Shown here one piece after another: positions 47,175 to 57,029 of a DNA stretch of 64,000 nucleotides; the first letter of the stretch is position 1, and each line of letters begins with the position of its first letter. Source of the DNA: an uncultured Candidatus Saccharibacteria bacterium (GTDB taxonomy: Bacteria > Patescibacteriota > Saccharimonadia > Saccharimonadales > Saccharimonadaceae); NCBI GenBank assembly GCA_946406645.1, contig CAMJLD010000001.1:1-64000 (forward strand), read 5' to 3'. The notes beneath the pieces are model-generated. The model ran no database searches. It was not told the origin of the DNA and saw only the letters and a program-made list of their open reading frames with translations. A program made the translations under genes and the position numbers.

Positions 47175-48074
47175 ATGTTAGCCGCCGTGCTTCTACTATT
47201 ACTATGTCTATTTATCATCTTTTTCATTCCAAATTACCGCAAGGAATCTGAAGAGGAAGAAATCGATGAAATCCGCAAGAATCCACAGATTAAGAAGCTC
47301 TGGGGCCTCGCTCAAGGCGCTATGCGCGAGCAGAAGCCGATGAAGGCCGAAAAAGCTCTTCTCACGATTTTGCGTTTCGATGAAAAGAACGCCGCCGCCT
47401 ACAACCGCCTTGGCATTCTTTACGCAAAAGAGAAGAAGTACAAAGAAGCAGTGGAATGTTTTGAAATTGCTCAGTCGCTCGATAATAACGCTTCGAGCAT
47501 CCATAACGTCGGCCTCATCTACTTCGAGACGAAGAAATATGAACAGGCAGCCATGGCGTTCAGCAAGGCTATCGAGATGGAAGGCGACCAACCAGGCCGT
47601 TATATTGCCTATGCTAAGGCGCTTGAAAAGCTCGGCGAACGCAGCAAGGCCATCGAAGCTCTAGAAACCGCCTACAGCCTTAGCCCAACCGCAGTGGTCC
47701 TGCGCTATATCCTCGAAATTTACGAGAATGCCGGCGATCAAGATAACGCTGAGGCAACACGCGCCCGCATCGACGAGCTACAAGCCGCTCGCGCCGCTGC
47801 TGCCGAAAGGGAAAAGAACAAGAACCGCCAGAAGCGTCTCGAAGCCAAGCAGACCCGCATCGCAAACCGCGCCGCCGCCGCGGAGAAACGTCGCGAGCAA
47901 AGACTCGCCCGCCAAGCCACGCGCCCACAGAGACCAACACTTATCCGCAAGCCAGCAAATCTAATTCGCCCACGTCCAGTCGCCAAGCCAAATACTGTTA
48001 CGAAGACAAGCGATATTCGCCCAGTAAAGAAGCAGCTCGACATCAAGAAAAACATTTCTGTCAAAGATAACTAG
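47175..48074 (+). CDS. TPR-repeat protein with basic C-terminal tail
   Basis: AYNRLGILYAKEKKYKEAVECFEIAQSLDNNASSIHNVGLIYFETKKYEQAAMAFSKAIEMEG; leaderless TATAAT. Confidence 0.85.
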   Translation: MLAAVLLLLLCLFIIFFIPNYRKESEEEEIDEIRKNPQIKKLWGLAQGAMREQKPMKAEKALLTILRFDEKNAAAYNRLGILYAKEKKYKEAVECFEIAQSLDNNASSIHNVGLIYFETKKYEQAAMAFSKAIEMEGDQPGRYIAYAKALEKLGERSKAIEALETAYSLSPTAVVLRYILEIYENAGDQDNAEATRARIDELQAARAAAAEREKNKNRQKRLEAKQTRIANRAAAAEKRREQRLARQATRPQRPTLIRKPANLIRPRPVAKPNTVTKTSDIRPVKKQLDIKKNISVKDN

Positions 48075-48118
48075 TTTCATCTTCCAAAAACTACGAAAAA
48101 AGTATAGAATATACCTAT

Positions 48119-48194
48119 GCCGCAATAGCTCAGTTGGTAGAGCAGCCGCCTTGTAAGCGGCAGGTCATCAGTTCAAGTCTGATTTGCGGCTCCA
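48119..48194 (+). tRNA. tRNA-Thr(TGT), CCA encoded
   Basis: GCCGCAA/TTGCGGC acceptor; CCGCC-TTGTAAG-GGCGG anticodon arm region. Confidence 0.95.
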
Positions 48195-48210
48195 CGAGGA
48201 AAAACTAAAA

Positions 48211-48236
48211 ACGCAAATTTATTTGCGCTTTTTTGT
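48211..48236 (+). terminator. Terminator after tRNA-Thr
   Basis: CGCAAAT-tta-TTTGCG followed by CTTTTTTG. Confidence 0.75.
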
Positions 48237-48245
48237 TTTTCAGAG

Positions 48246-48280
48246 TGGAGGAGTAAATATCGAAGATATTTACGGCTCCA
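48246..48280 (+). repeat. Hairpin repeating the tRNA-Thr 3' end
   Basis: TGGAG-ga-GTAAATATC-gaa-GATATTTAC-gg-CTCCA; TTTACGGCTCCA vs tRNA TTTGCGGCTCCA. Confidence 0.6.
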
Positions 48281-48361
48281 TCGATGCGCCAACAAATTCC
48301 GCTTATATTTATTGAAAAACCTAACGCGCTCATGTATAATTAATGCAAATTAGGAGGTGTT

Positions 48362-51300
48362 GTGACGACAGAGTATATAACCTTTGTCAGTGTTTCTACT
48401 GTTTTGGGTGCTCTACGCTGGATTGCGGCAATTTTGTTTGTGCTGTTCGTCATTTTCATGCTCATTCGCCAAGTTAAGACGAAGAAATCTTTTGCTTTTA
48501 TTGCCTCATTTATCTCCGCACTAGCAATCGTGCCGTTCCTCGTCCTAACACCGGTCACGCTCACAATTGAGCAGGGCACTACTCCAGAACCAACACCAGT
48601 AAATCCAATCCCAAACAAAGATCCAGAACCAGAACCGCAGCCAGAACCAGAGCCAATCATTCCAATCGAACCAGTCAAACCATCCGGCGATACTCCTAAC
48701 TACCAGCCTCCCGTGGCGCCAGAGCGGCCAGCAACGCCGACTGAGCCAGAAGAACCAGAAGAACCAGAAGTCACCGCCACCTACAAAGTCATTCACCGCC
48801 AGCAAAATCTTGATAATGACGAGTACTCTGCCATTGAATCGGAGACCAAGACTGGCATTGTAGGCAAAACCGTCACGCCAGAGACGAAGACATATACTGG
48901 CTTCGTAGCACCAGCCGCAAAGACCGTCACCCTTGCCGAAAGCGGCACCGAGGTCATCTATGATTACAAGCGCGCAATGATTGCTTTCTCAGTCGAAGAC
49001 GACGAATACGTTATTTCCTCGCTCCCAGAAGATAGCTATAAATATGGCACAGAGGTCACATTGACCGCGAAAGACCGCGACGGCTATACTTTTGATCACT
49101 GGAACGATGAGTCGTCATCGACCGAAAACCCGGCCACTATCGCAATCGAATCCGCAGCCCCAATCAAACCAATCTACACTCCAAATAACTACCGCATAGT
49201 CTTCTATAAGAACGACGACACAGCCACCGGCAGCATGGCTGCACAAACACTCACCTACGACGAGTCAACGCCGCTCAACGCAAATACATTTGCTCTAGCG
49301 GGCTATTCATTTGACCACTGGGGCGACAACGACGCTGACACTGGCGCAAGATACGCCAATCAGCAGTCCGTAAAGAATCTCGCAACCGAAGGCGACTTTG
49401 CGCTCTACGCCTTCTGGACAGCAAACAACGATACCCCATACACCGTCAACCATTACAAAATGAAAGTGGGCGGCACCGGCTATGAATTGGCTGAATCCGA
49501 GCCAAAGACTGGCACGACCGACACGATGGCAACCCCAGATCGCAAGTCATATGCTGGCTTCACTGCGCCCGCCGCCGAGAGCAAGAAAATCACCGGCGAC
49601 GGCGAAATGCATATCGACTACTATTATTCTCGCAATCAATATACAATTACCTTCACGGAAAACGCGGCAAATATCACTAGCGATACTTTCACGAGCGGCG
49701 AAAAATACTACTATGAACAAAGCGGCAACCTCACAGCGGGCAGCAAAACAGGCTACACATTCGAAAACTGGACCGACGGCGCCACCGACACTACTCGCAG
49801 CTTCACGATGGGCGCAGCAAACGCTGAAATCGGCGCAGAGTATCGCGCAAACACTTATACCGTTATCTTCCACGCGAACTACCAGGGTAACTCGGCAACC
49901 GCAACACAAAGCTTCACCTACGATCAGGCCCTAACAGCCCTTAGTGCGAACGGCTTCAACCGAGCTGGCTACGATTTCGCGCACTGGAATACTAAAGCAA
50001 ACGACTCCGGCAACAACTACGACAACCAAGCAGAGGTTCGGAATCTTACTACCGCAGACGGTGGCGAGTTCCATCTTTACGCCCAATGGACGCCAAGAGA
50101 CGACACTCATTACATAGTTCACCACCAATTAATGAACATAAACGGCCAAGGCTACGGCAGAGGCGTAGACGAAGATGGATATGGTACGAGCGATACCGAA
50201 GTGACACCAGCCGTAAAGACATTCAACGGTTTCACCGCACCGCAACCACAAACTATTACAATCGCAGCAGACGGCTCAACGGAAGTCTACTATAAATACG
50301 ACCGCCAGAAGAGAACGCTCACAATCGAAGACGCAGAATTTGTCGAAACAACGACGCCGTCCGACGAGTACTATTTCAATACCTATATCACACTAAAAGC
50401 AAAAGATAGGGGAGGCTATACCTTCGTAAGATGGAGTAATCGCGAAGATAACACTAACCAGACATACTCCTTCAATCTCTCGGACAATACAACTATCCGC
50501 CCAATCTATACCGCAAACACATATAATGTCGTATTCCATTCAAACGTCCCGGGAAACGATCAGACATCCACCCAATCATTCACCTATGATGACGCATACA
50601 AGGCACTCGCCGCCAACGAATTCACCTACACTGGCCATGAGTTCAACAAGTGGACCACGAATGCCGATGGCACGGGCGATACCTACGACGACGAAGAGAC
50701 CGTCCGCAACCTCACGACATCGGGCGATTTCCCGCTCTACGCAAAGTGGACCGAGAGCGCTCAGCCAGTCTATGTTTGCCGCAAGGCGACAACGCTACAC
50801 GAAGCTCCAAACGGATACTTTGGCCAACTCCCTGACGACAATAACCCGAAGCAACCTGGCGACGCATACGATTGCCAAGTGAGCGATACTGTTACCCAAA
50901 GGTTCTACTACATAGGCAAGAATGGCAATAACGCAGTACTTCTATCAAGCGAGGGCATTGATTACAGCAACAACTATTCATACGATAACGCATATAACCT
51001 TCTCTATACCAGTGCAACATGGAATAACGACAAGCTTGTCGAATTTGATGACGGCAAAGTCACCCGCTTCATTACATACCAAGAAGTATTAAACGCATGT
51101 CCTAATGCAAAGAACGATAATGCATTATTAGATTGTTCTTACTTCCTCGAGGGGACGGCATACGACCCAATCACAACCGGCAGATCGGCATATTGGATCA
51201 AGATCGAAGGAACACAGCTCTGGCGTATTCATAATAACGGCAAAAAGCTAGTCACGGCACAATCCTCGAACACTTCCGTTTCTCGCCCGGTCATTGAAGT

Positions 51301-53611
51301 GCCGACCGAATATATAGAAGGGCTCGCAGAGCTGCCAAAGTACACAATCACCTTTAATTCGAAAGGCGGCAGTGCGGTCGCAGATAAAATAGTCGAGGCT
51401 GGAGACCCAATCGGCACACTAGAAACGCCAGAATATCTCGGTTATACCTTTGAGGGCTGGTATACTAACGAACAATACGACCAAGCCGTGACCGCAAGTT
51501 ATATTGCCACTGACGACATAGAACTATTAGCAAAATGGGCGCAGACCAATGTTGCGGCTATCACTAACGGCGTAACTTACGAAACTCTTCAGCTAGCCAT
51601 CAATGCCGTCCCGACAAGCGGCGAGCAGACAGAAGTCACCCTCCTCAAGAACGTATCAGAGAAGCTTGACGTCGAGGATGGGCGCTACGTTTATCTGACT
51701 ATAGGGAACAATACTATCAGTAACAGCGGCTCCAACAACGTTTTCAACGTCAACGAAAACAGCACACTCGAAATCCACGACGGCAAAATAGAATCGAATA
51801 CCAGCCAGGGAGTTATTAACGTTAATAAGAAAGGGAAGCTAGTAGTAACGGGTGGCAAAATCTCTGCCACGGGTTCAAAGCAGGCTATCTATACTAAGGG
51901 CGGCAATACAACAATTAGCGGTAATCCTATCATTACTGCAACATCTGGAGATCGCGCGGCGGTCCAAGTTCTGAACGATGGTTCTACTGTCGGCACAACT
52001 ACCATTCTAGGCGGCACCATCATTTCGACCAATTTCAATGCCGTCTATGGGGAAAGCGGTACATTAGTAATCGGCGCAGAGAACGGCCAAGCCGACAGCA
52101 ATGAACCGATAATGATTGGCAAGAAATTTGGCATCGCATCGGCCGTACCATATAGCTTCTATGGTGGCAAGGCAATGGGTGAAACCTTCTCGATTGGCTC
52201 CTCGGCTACGGCTTCCGATACGACACATAGTAGAATCAGCAATATCGAAAGCGGGTTATCGCTGATCGACGGCGAAGAAACAATAGATAGCACCACTTAC
52301 AAAACGCTCTATCTATCGACAACCGCACCTACTCAATCCAACATCACATTCAACGCAAACGGCGGGACAATTATTGGACAATCCAGCAAAATAGTTGCCG
52401 CAAATGATCCGCTCTCAATCCTCCCAGATGCAACCTACGCCAAACACTCCTTCTTGGGCTGGTTTGACGGCAACGGCGACGAAATTGACGAATCGACCGT
52501 CCCGACAGGCGATGCTGAGTATATTGCTCATTGGCAAGAATTGGCGTCGAGCGATATCGACTATTACAACATCCAGAGCAGCGCAGTAACGCGCTACATG
52601 AATAATATCAATAGCTGGAAAGCCCCAGAAGAAACCCTCCTCACCGAGCTACGCGACAATTTCAATTTCTATAATTGTAAGATTTCGGCTAGCGAAGATA
52701 TATCAGGGAGCTTTCCTACCACCTATCGATACATTACAACTGGAACAAATTTATGCGACCAACCAAGAGGCTACGACACCGGCGCAAACGGCGCAATTGC
52801 CGTCTATCAGTCTAGCGAAAGTCAAAAAGAGAAGGGCGCGCACATCGCATACCTCGACTCATCTAATGGCGTCATTGTCAATATGATCCCTAACCAGACA
52901 TACTATTGGGAATCGACTAGCAATCCAGACGAACATGGCTACGTAAAAGCTATCGGCGAAAGACGCCAAATCGCCTTGCCTAACACGCGAAACGCTCGCG
53001 ACATCGGCGGGCTCGCTGCCGCTGATGGCAAAACCATCAAATACGGCATCATCCTACGCGGCGAAGAGCTTGCTTCTGCTGCCGACGTCGCAGCGCTTAG
53101 CAATCTGGGAATCACTCAAGAGTACGACGTCCGCACTTCAAGCAAAAACGGCTCGCACTTCCCAACGGGTCACTACCGCACGAATGTCGGTATGCATAAT
53201 TACGATATTATGTATAGCAACAAACCCGACTACTACGCAGAAGCTAGAAACGCTCTCACCCAACTCATGACCGACATCGCCGCAGGTGAAAGTGTTTATA
53301 TTCACTGTTCACACGGCGTAGACCGCGCAGGCACACTTGTATACCTAGCCGAAATGCTTCTAGGCGTAAGCGTCGATGATATCGATATTGACTACGAACT
53401 ATCTTCGTTCAGCGGACGCGCAGACCGCACGCGCTATTATAGGCACAAAGACGGCAATAGCTCGGAGTTCAATCCTGACAGGAAATATGAGTATCTAAAG
53501 CAAAACCTCGGCTCATATCAAGAGGTTTATAACTGGTTCATCGACCAATCTGCTGATCCCGTTGCCGACGCACAACTCATCGAAGACTTCCGCACCGCAG
53601 CACTCGAGTAA
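48362..53611 (+). CDS. 1749-aa surface protein: two TM anchor, Pro/Glu stalk, MucBP/InlB B-type repeats, beta-helix region, C-terminal tyrosine-phosphatase domain
   Basis: TMs near N-term; PEPEPQPEPEP stalk; YTFDHW/YDFAHWNT repeats; C-term NARDIGGLAAADGKTIKYGIILRGEEL and VYIHCSHGVDRAGTLVYL (HCxxGxDRxG). Confidence 0.85.
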   Translation: MTTEYITFVSVSTVLGALRWIAAILFVLFVIFMLIRQVKTKKSFAFIASFISALAIVPFLVLTPVTLTIEQGTTPEPTPVNPIPNKDPEPEPQPEPEPIIPIEPVKPSGDTPNYQPPVAPERPATPTEPEEPEEPEVTATYKVIHRQQNLDNDEYSAIESETKTGIVGKTVTPETKTYTGFVAPAAKTVTLAESGTEVIYDYKRAMIAFSVEDDEYVISSLPEDSYKYGTEVTLTAKDRDGYTFDHWNDESSSTENPATIAIESAAPIKPIYTPNNYRIVFYKNDDTATGSMAAQTLTYDESTPLNANTFALAGYSFDHWGDNDADTGARYANQQSVKNLATEGDFALYAFWTANNDTPYTVNHYKMKVGGTGYELAESEPKTGTTDTMATPDRKSYAGFTAPAAESKKITGDGEMHIDYYYSRNQYTITFTENAANITSDTFTSGEKYYYEQSGNLTAGSKTGYTFENWTDGATDTTRSFTMGAANAEIGAEYRANTYTVIFHANYQGNSATATQSFTYDQALTALSANGFNRAGYDFAHWNTKANDSGNNYDNQAEVRNLTTADGGEFHLYAQWTPRDDTHYIVHHQLMNINGQGYGRGVDEDGYGTSDTEVTPAVKTFNGFTAPQPQTITIAADGSTEVYYKYDRQKRTLTIEDAEFVETTTPSDEYYFNTYITLKAKDRGGYTFVRWSNREDNTNQTYSFNLSDNTTIRPIYTANTYNVVFHSNVPGNDQTSTQSFTYDDAYKALAANEFTYTGHEFNKWTTNADGTGDTYDDEETVRNLTTSGDFPLYAKWTESAQPVYVCRKATTLHEAPNGYFGQLPDDNNPKQPGDAYDCQVSDTVTQRFYYIGKNGNNAVLLSSEGIDYSNNYSYDNAYNLLYTSATWNNDKLVEFDDGKVTRFITYQEVLNACPNAKNDNALLDCSYFLEGTAYDPITTGRSAYWIKIEGTQLWRIHNNGKKLVTAQSSNTSVSRPVIEVPTEYIEGLAELPKYTITFNSKGGSAVADKIVEAGDPIGTLETPEYLGYTFEGWYTNEQYDQAVTASYIATDDIELLAKWAQTNVAAITNGVTYETLQLAINAVPTSGEQTEVTLLKNVSEKLDVEDGRYVYLTIGNNTISNSGSNNVFNVNENSTLEIHDGKIESNTSQGVINVNKKGKLVVTGGKISATGSKQAIYTKGGNTTISGNPIITATSGDRAAVQVLNDGSTVGTTTILGGTIISTNFNAVYGESGTLVIGAENGQADSNEPIMIGKKFGIASAVPYSFYGGKAMGETFSIGSSATASDTTHSRISNIESGLSLIDGEETIDSTTYKTLYLSTTAPTQSNITFNANGGTIIGQSSKIVAANDPLSILPDATYAKHSFLGWFDGNGDEIDESTVPTGDAEYIAHWQELASSDIDYYNIQSSAVTRYMNNINSWKAPEETLLTELRDNFNFYNCKISASEDISGSFPTTYRYITTGTNLCDQPRGYDTGANGAIAVYQSSESQKEKGAHIAYLDSSNGVIVNMIPNQTYYWESTSNPDEHGYVKAIGERRQIALPNTRNARDIGGLAAADGKTIKYGIILRGEELASAADVAALSNLGITQEYDVRTSSKNGSHFPTGHYRTNVGMHNYDIMYSNKPDYYAEARNALTQLMTDIAAGESVYIHCSHGVDRAGTLVYLAEMLLGVSVDDIDIDYELSSFSGRADRTRYYRHKDGNSSEFNPDRKYEYLKQNLGSYQEVYNWFIDQSADPVADAQLIEDFRTAALE
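48773..50760 (+). repeat. Three tandem ~220-aa protein supra-repeats (about 660 bp period)
   Basis: Repeat starts at ATYKVIHRQ, DTPYTVNHYKM and DTHYIVHHQLM, each followed by GFxAP..., a BIG/InlB-type unit and a YxFxHWxT unit. Confidence 0.7.
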
Positions 53612-53656
53612 TTCTTGCTATCCTACCGCCCTTGTGCTAAAATAATTAGGTACTTT

Positions 53657-53742
53657 GCTGGGATAGCGAAGTGGTCAAACGCATCAGACTGTAAATCTGC
53701 CGGCTTCGGCCTTCGTAGGTTCGACTCCTACTCCCAGCACCA
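53657..53742 (+). tRNA. tRNA-Tyr(GTA), class II, CCA encoded
   Basis: GCTGGGA/TCCCAGC acceptor; CAGACTGTAAATCTG anticodon arm; long variable arm. Confidence 0.95.
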
Positions 53743-53752
53743 AGCAAAAAGG

Positions 53753-53777
53753 CCCGAGATTCATCTCGGGATTTTTG
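53753..53777 (+). terminator. Terminator after tRNA-Tyr
   Basis: CCCGAGAT-tc-ATCTCGGG followed by ATTTTTGC. Confidence 0.8.
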
Positions 53778-53781
53778 CTTC

Positions 53782-53915
53782 CTGGAGCAGGAGGAGAACC
53801 GTAGGTTCGGGCGAAGCAGGAGCCGAGCGAAAATGCGATTTTATTCGCTGTTTTCCGAGGCGACGCCCTGAGCAATAGCAATTCGAAGAATTGCGCTCTC
53901 CTACTCCCAGCACCA
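53782..53915 (+). ncRNA. Candidate structured RNA with closing stem, three internal hairpins and a copy of the tRNA-Tyr 3' end
   Basis: Closing arms CTGGAGCAGGAGGAG / CTCTCCTACTCCCAG; hairpins GAACC-gta-GGTTC, GGGCG...CGCCC enclosing AGCGAA...TTCGCT, GCAATTC-gaa-GAATTGC; ends CACCA; terminator at 53923-53955. Confidence 0.4.
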
Positions 53916-54020
53916 AAAGAAATGCCCGAACTTCGGTTCAGGTTTTTCTTTTGGTAAATACTATACTTTCAATCTCGTTTATGCTTTAATAGAAATAGAT
54001 ACAAAAAGAGGGTCATTTTT

Positions 54021-57000
54021 GTGAAAAAGAGAGGTAGATTACTAAGTGCGTGCTTTGGCGCGTTTTTTGCGTCCTTAATAATAGTCGCAATCGGAAGCAA
54101 CGCATTTGCTGAAAGCGGTGTCTTTAAGCTAAAAAGCGCTGAGATAAAAGAAAAATCAGCAGCAACCGAAGCCGAGATTTCGGTCAAAAACGAAACCACG
54201 GCAACAAACACAGTAACCTACCATAACCTAGGCGAATTCGTCGAATATAAGCTAGCTCTCGAGAATACCGATGCGAAGACCCGACGCGTCCTCAGCGCCA
54301 CGATTAGTTCGAGTATTGAATACGTTAGTTACAAATACGATAGTAAGATCGAAACAAACGTCAACTCTGGCGACAGCTTCGATTTCGTATTTAAAATGAT
54401 TTACGACAACGAGGTCGAGAGCGCAGCCAAGGCTCAACAACAATTCGACGCGACCATAACAATTACCTACGAAAATGATAGCGGGGAACCAGAAACCACC
54501 ACGCTAGCCATAACGACAGACCCAAAAGTCGACAACCCAAGCACCGATTCCGACGCAATAATGATAACGCAGTCAGTTATTATCCTCATCGCCTCAGCAA
54601 GCGTTATTATTGCAGTCTTTTACTATTCGAAAAAGCACAAAAAAGTGGCCCCAGTCGCGATAGCCATCATCGCAACAGCGGCAGTTACTTTTATCGCCAT
54701 CCGTACCGACGCTACATCGACGAGTAGTGACGATATCACGATCGACAACAACGTCACTTTCTATTACAAAGACTGCCAAGGCATCTGCTACAACGCCAAC
54801 AGCGGCACTGCAAAGGGCACCATGGCCGACCAAAGCGCAGCCGCAGGTCAAGAGATTACGCTATATGCATCAAATTTCAGTCTAGAAAACCACGGCTTTG
54901 CTGGCTGGAATACGAAAGCTAATGGCACCGGCACCATGTACGGCCCTAATCAAACGATTACTATGCCATCGAGCGGCTCGTTGAAGCTCTACGCCACATG
55001 GATCGAGTCAGTCGGCAACATGGTTGGGTTCTCCTGCGACGATATCCGAGATGGCGATATTACGGCCTTAAACGACATCGACGGCCAAACCTATGCCGTG
55101 ACCAAGCTTGCCGACGGCAATTGCTGGACAATCGAAAATAGCCGCAAGGTAACCGCAACATCGGTCAACGAAAACACCGCCGAAGATAGAGCGGGCGAGC
55201 CGACCGAAGACGGCGCAGTGTACGCATACGGCAACTACTACGACGAAGATGACGCTCGAAACGACGCAATTTGCCCAACCGGCTGGCGCCTGCCGAGCGG
55301 CGGCAGCGACGGAGATTATCGCAACCTCGAGTCCGCACTCGACCCAAGCGAAACGCAAACAGAGGCAGAACAAGTGATGGCATGGACGAGCTTCCCGAAC
55401 AACTTCATTTACTCTGGAGTTTATGCACCAGGCTATGGAGCATACATGGGGTCCAGCACTGATAGCATCTATCGAGGAGGCGTAGGCTATTATTACGGAA
55501 GCGACGCTCTATACGACCACGGCAACAGTAGCTATAATCTCTATGCCACAATGCTTTCGAAACCTGGCTATATGGGTATCAGCGCAACATTCATTGCTGG
55601 GCAAAACATAGGAAGCGGATCAGGCATCTTCATGCCAGCCCGCTGCGTAACCGGCCAATCTTATGGCACGGAGAAAACCTTCACCCTGAATTACGACGCA
55701 AACGGCGGCGATAGCGCGCCTGAGGCCCAAACCGAAACCGCACGGGGCAATACTTATTCATTTACGATTACCGACGAAGAACCGACCCGCCACCATTACC
55801 ACCTATACGCTTGGGTCGAGGAGAGCAATAAAGACAAAGATATTACTCAAGAATATATCTATGAAGATGAGCGCTTCCATGCGGGCGACACGTATATGGT
55901 TTCAAACACTGCGACACTATATGCTATCTGGGAAGAGAACTGTACGAACATCCACTACCTACCAAATGGGAACTCCGTCGAAGGCGAAATGCCAGTCCAG
56001 CAAGTTTGCCCGCCAAAACAGTCCGCAACACTAATTGCGCCAAACTTCAGTCTCGCTGGTAACGGCTATATCGGTTGGAACACTAAAGCCGATGGCACCG
56101 GCACGATGTACGGGCCAAACGAATACATAACCCTACCCGACGAAGACGACATTTATCTCTACGCGCAGTGGCAACCAGCAGAACAAGGCATCACCATGCA
56201 AACCTTTAATGAAAACAATGAACCATACGCCTCGGCGCCACGGAACACAGTCATCGCTCTCCGCGACGAGCGCGACGATAACGTCTATGCGATTGCAAAG
56301 TTAGCCGATAACCATTGGTGGATGATCGAGAACCTTCGCCTCGACCTTAACAACCCAAATATCACTATTAACAGCACGAACACTAATAACCCGACCCAGG
56401 CGTTCTTAACAGAATACAATAATCAATTCCACGGGAACGCCACAAATACAATCGCTCCGTGCCAAACCCTCGGCGAAGAATGCGAGGATAGGATTTCCTT
56501 TAGCACGGCAGACGTAGACCGTAGCAACCCTGCAAGCTACAACGACAACGATAATGCCACTTCGTGGTATGGTTATGGCGCACACTACAACTGGTACACC
56601 GCAACCGCCGGCCACGGCCTATACTATACGAACTCCACATATGCCGGTGGCGATATTTGCCCAGCAAACTGGCATATCCCAACCGGAAGAACTGGCGCAC
56701 AAACATCTGCCCTAGACATCGCAATGGGCGGGAACGGTTACAAGAATACGACTCACGATATCACCAATAACTGGCTTTCATACCCAGTGAACCTAACGCT
56801 CGCTGGTTCCTACAGCGTCGACGACACCGGCTCATCGCGCGGGACACAAGGTAAAATTTGGACAGGAAGTTCAAAACCAGAAATGAACCAATACGAACAA
56901 GGTCTAACAATCGTCATAAATAATGCAGGCGATTCTTACTTCGGCAACAATCAATCTACGACAAACAAGTGGTACGCCTTATCCGTACGCTGCATGGCGG

Positions 57001-57029
57001 GGCATCAGGAGCGCGATGTCGACGATTAA
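54021..57029 (+). CDS. 1002-aa surface protein: signal peptide, two TM anchor, InlB-type repeats and Fibrobacter-succinogenes-type (TIGR02145-like) domains
   Basis: GFAGWNTKANGTGTMYGPN / GYIGWNTKADGTGTMYGPN; ICPTGWRLPSGG and ICPANWHIPTGR. Confidence 0.8.
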   Translation: MKKRGRLLSACFGAFFASLIIVAIGSNAFAESGVFKLKSAEIKEKSAATEAEISVKNETTATNTVTYHNLGEFVEYKLALENTDAKTRRVLSATISSSIEYVSYKYDSKIETNVNSGDSFDFVFKMIYDNEVESAAKAQQQFDATITITYENDSGEPETTTLAITTDPKVDNPSTDSDAIMITQSVIILIASASVIIAVFYYSKKHKKVAPVAIAIIATAAVTFIAIRTDATSTSSDDITIDNNVTFYYKDCQGICYNANSGTAKGTMADQSAAAGQEITLYASNFSLENHGFAGWNTKANGTGTMYGPNQTITMPSSGSLKLYATWIESVGNMVGFSCDDIRDGDITALNDIDGQTYAVTKLADGNCWTIENSRKVTATSVNENTAEDRAGEPTEDGAVYAYGNYYDEDDARNDAICPTGWRLPSGGSDGDYRNLESALDPSETQTEAEQVMAWTSFPNNFIYSGVYAPGYGAYMGSSTDSIYRGGVGYYYGSDALYDHGNSSYNLYATMLSKPGYMGISATFIAGQNIGSGSGIFMPARCVTGQSYGTEKTFTLNYDANGGDSAPEAQTETARGNTYSFTITDEEPTRHHYHLYAWVEESNKDKDITQEYIYEDERFHAGDTYMVSNTATLYAIWEENCTNIHYLPNGNSVEGEMPVQQVCPPKQSATLIAPNFSLAGNGYIGWNTKADGTGTMYGPNEYITLPDEDDIYLYAQWQPAEQGITMQTFNENNEPYASAPRNTVIALRDERDDNVYAIAKLADNHWWMIENLRLDLNNPNITINSTNTNNPTQAFLTEYNNQFHGNATNTIAPCQTLGEECEDRISFSTADVDRSNPASYNDNDNATSWYGYGAHYNWYTATAGHGLYYTNSTYAGGDICPANWHIPTGRTGAQTSALDIAMGGNGYKNTTHDITNNWLSYPVNLTLAGSYSVDDTGSSRGTQGKIWTGSSKPEMNQYEQGLTIVINNAGDSYFGNNQSTTNKWYALSVRCMAGHQERDVDD

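Noticed and set aside
48773-50760. DNA-level tandem repeat or mobile element in the 1749-aa gene
   Set aside because: The repeats are recognisable at protein level (~660 bp period) but diverged in DNA; consistent with old domain duplication in a surface protein.
53615-53878. 87-aa ORF overlapping tRNA-Tyr
   Set aside because: It reads through the tRNA gene and the downstream structured element; better explained as non-coding.
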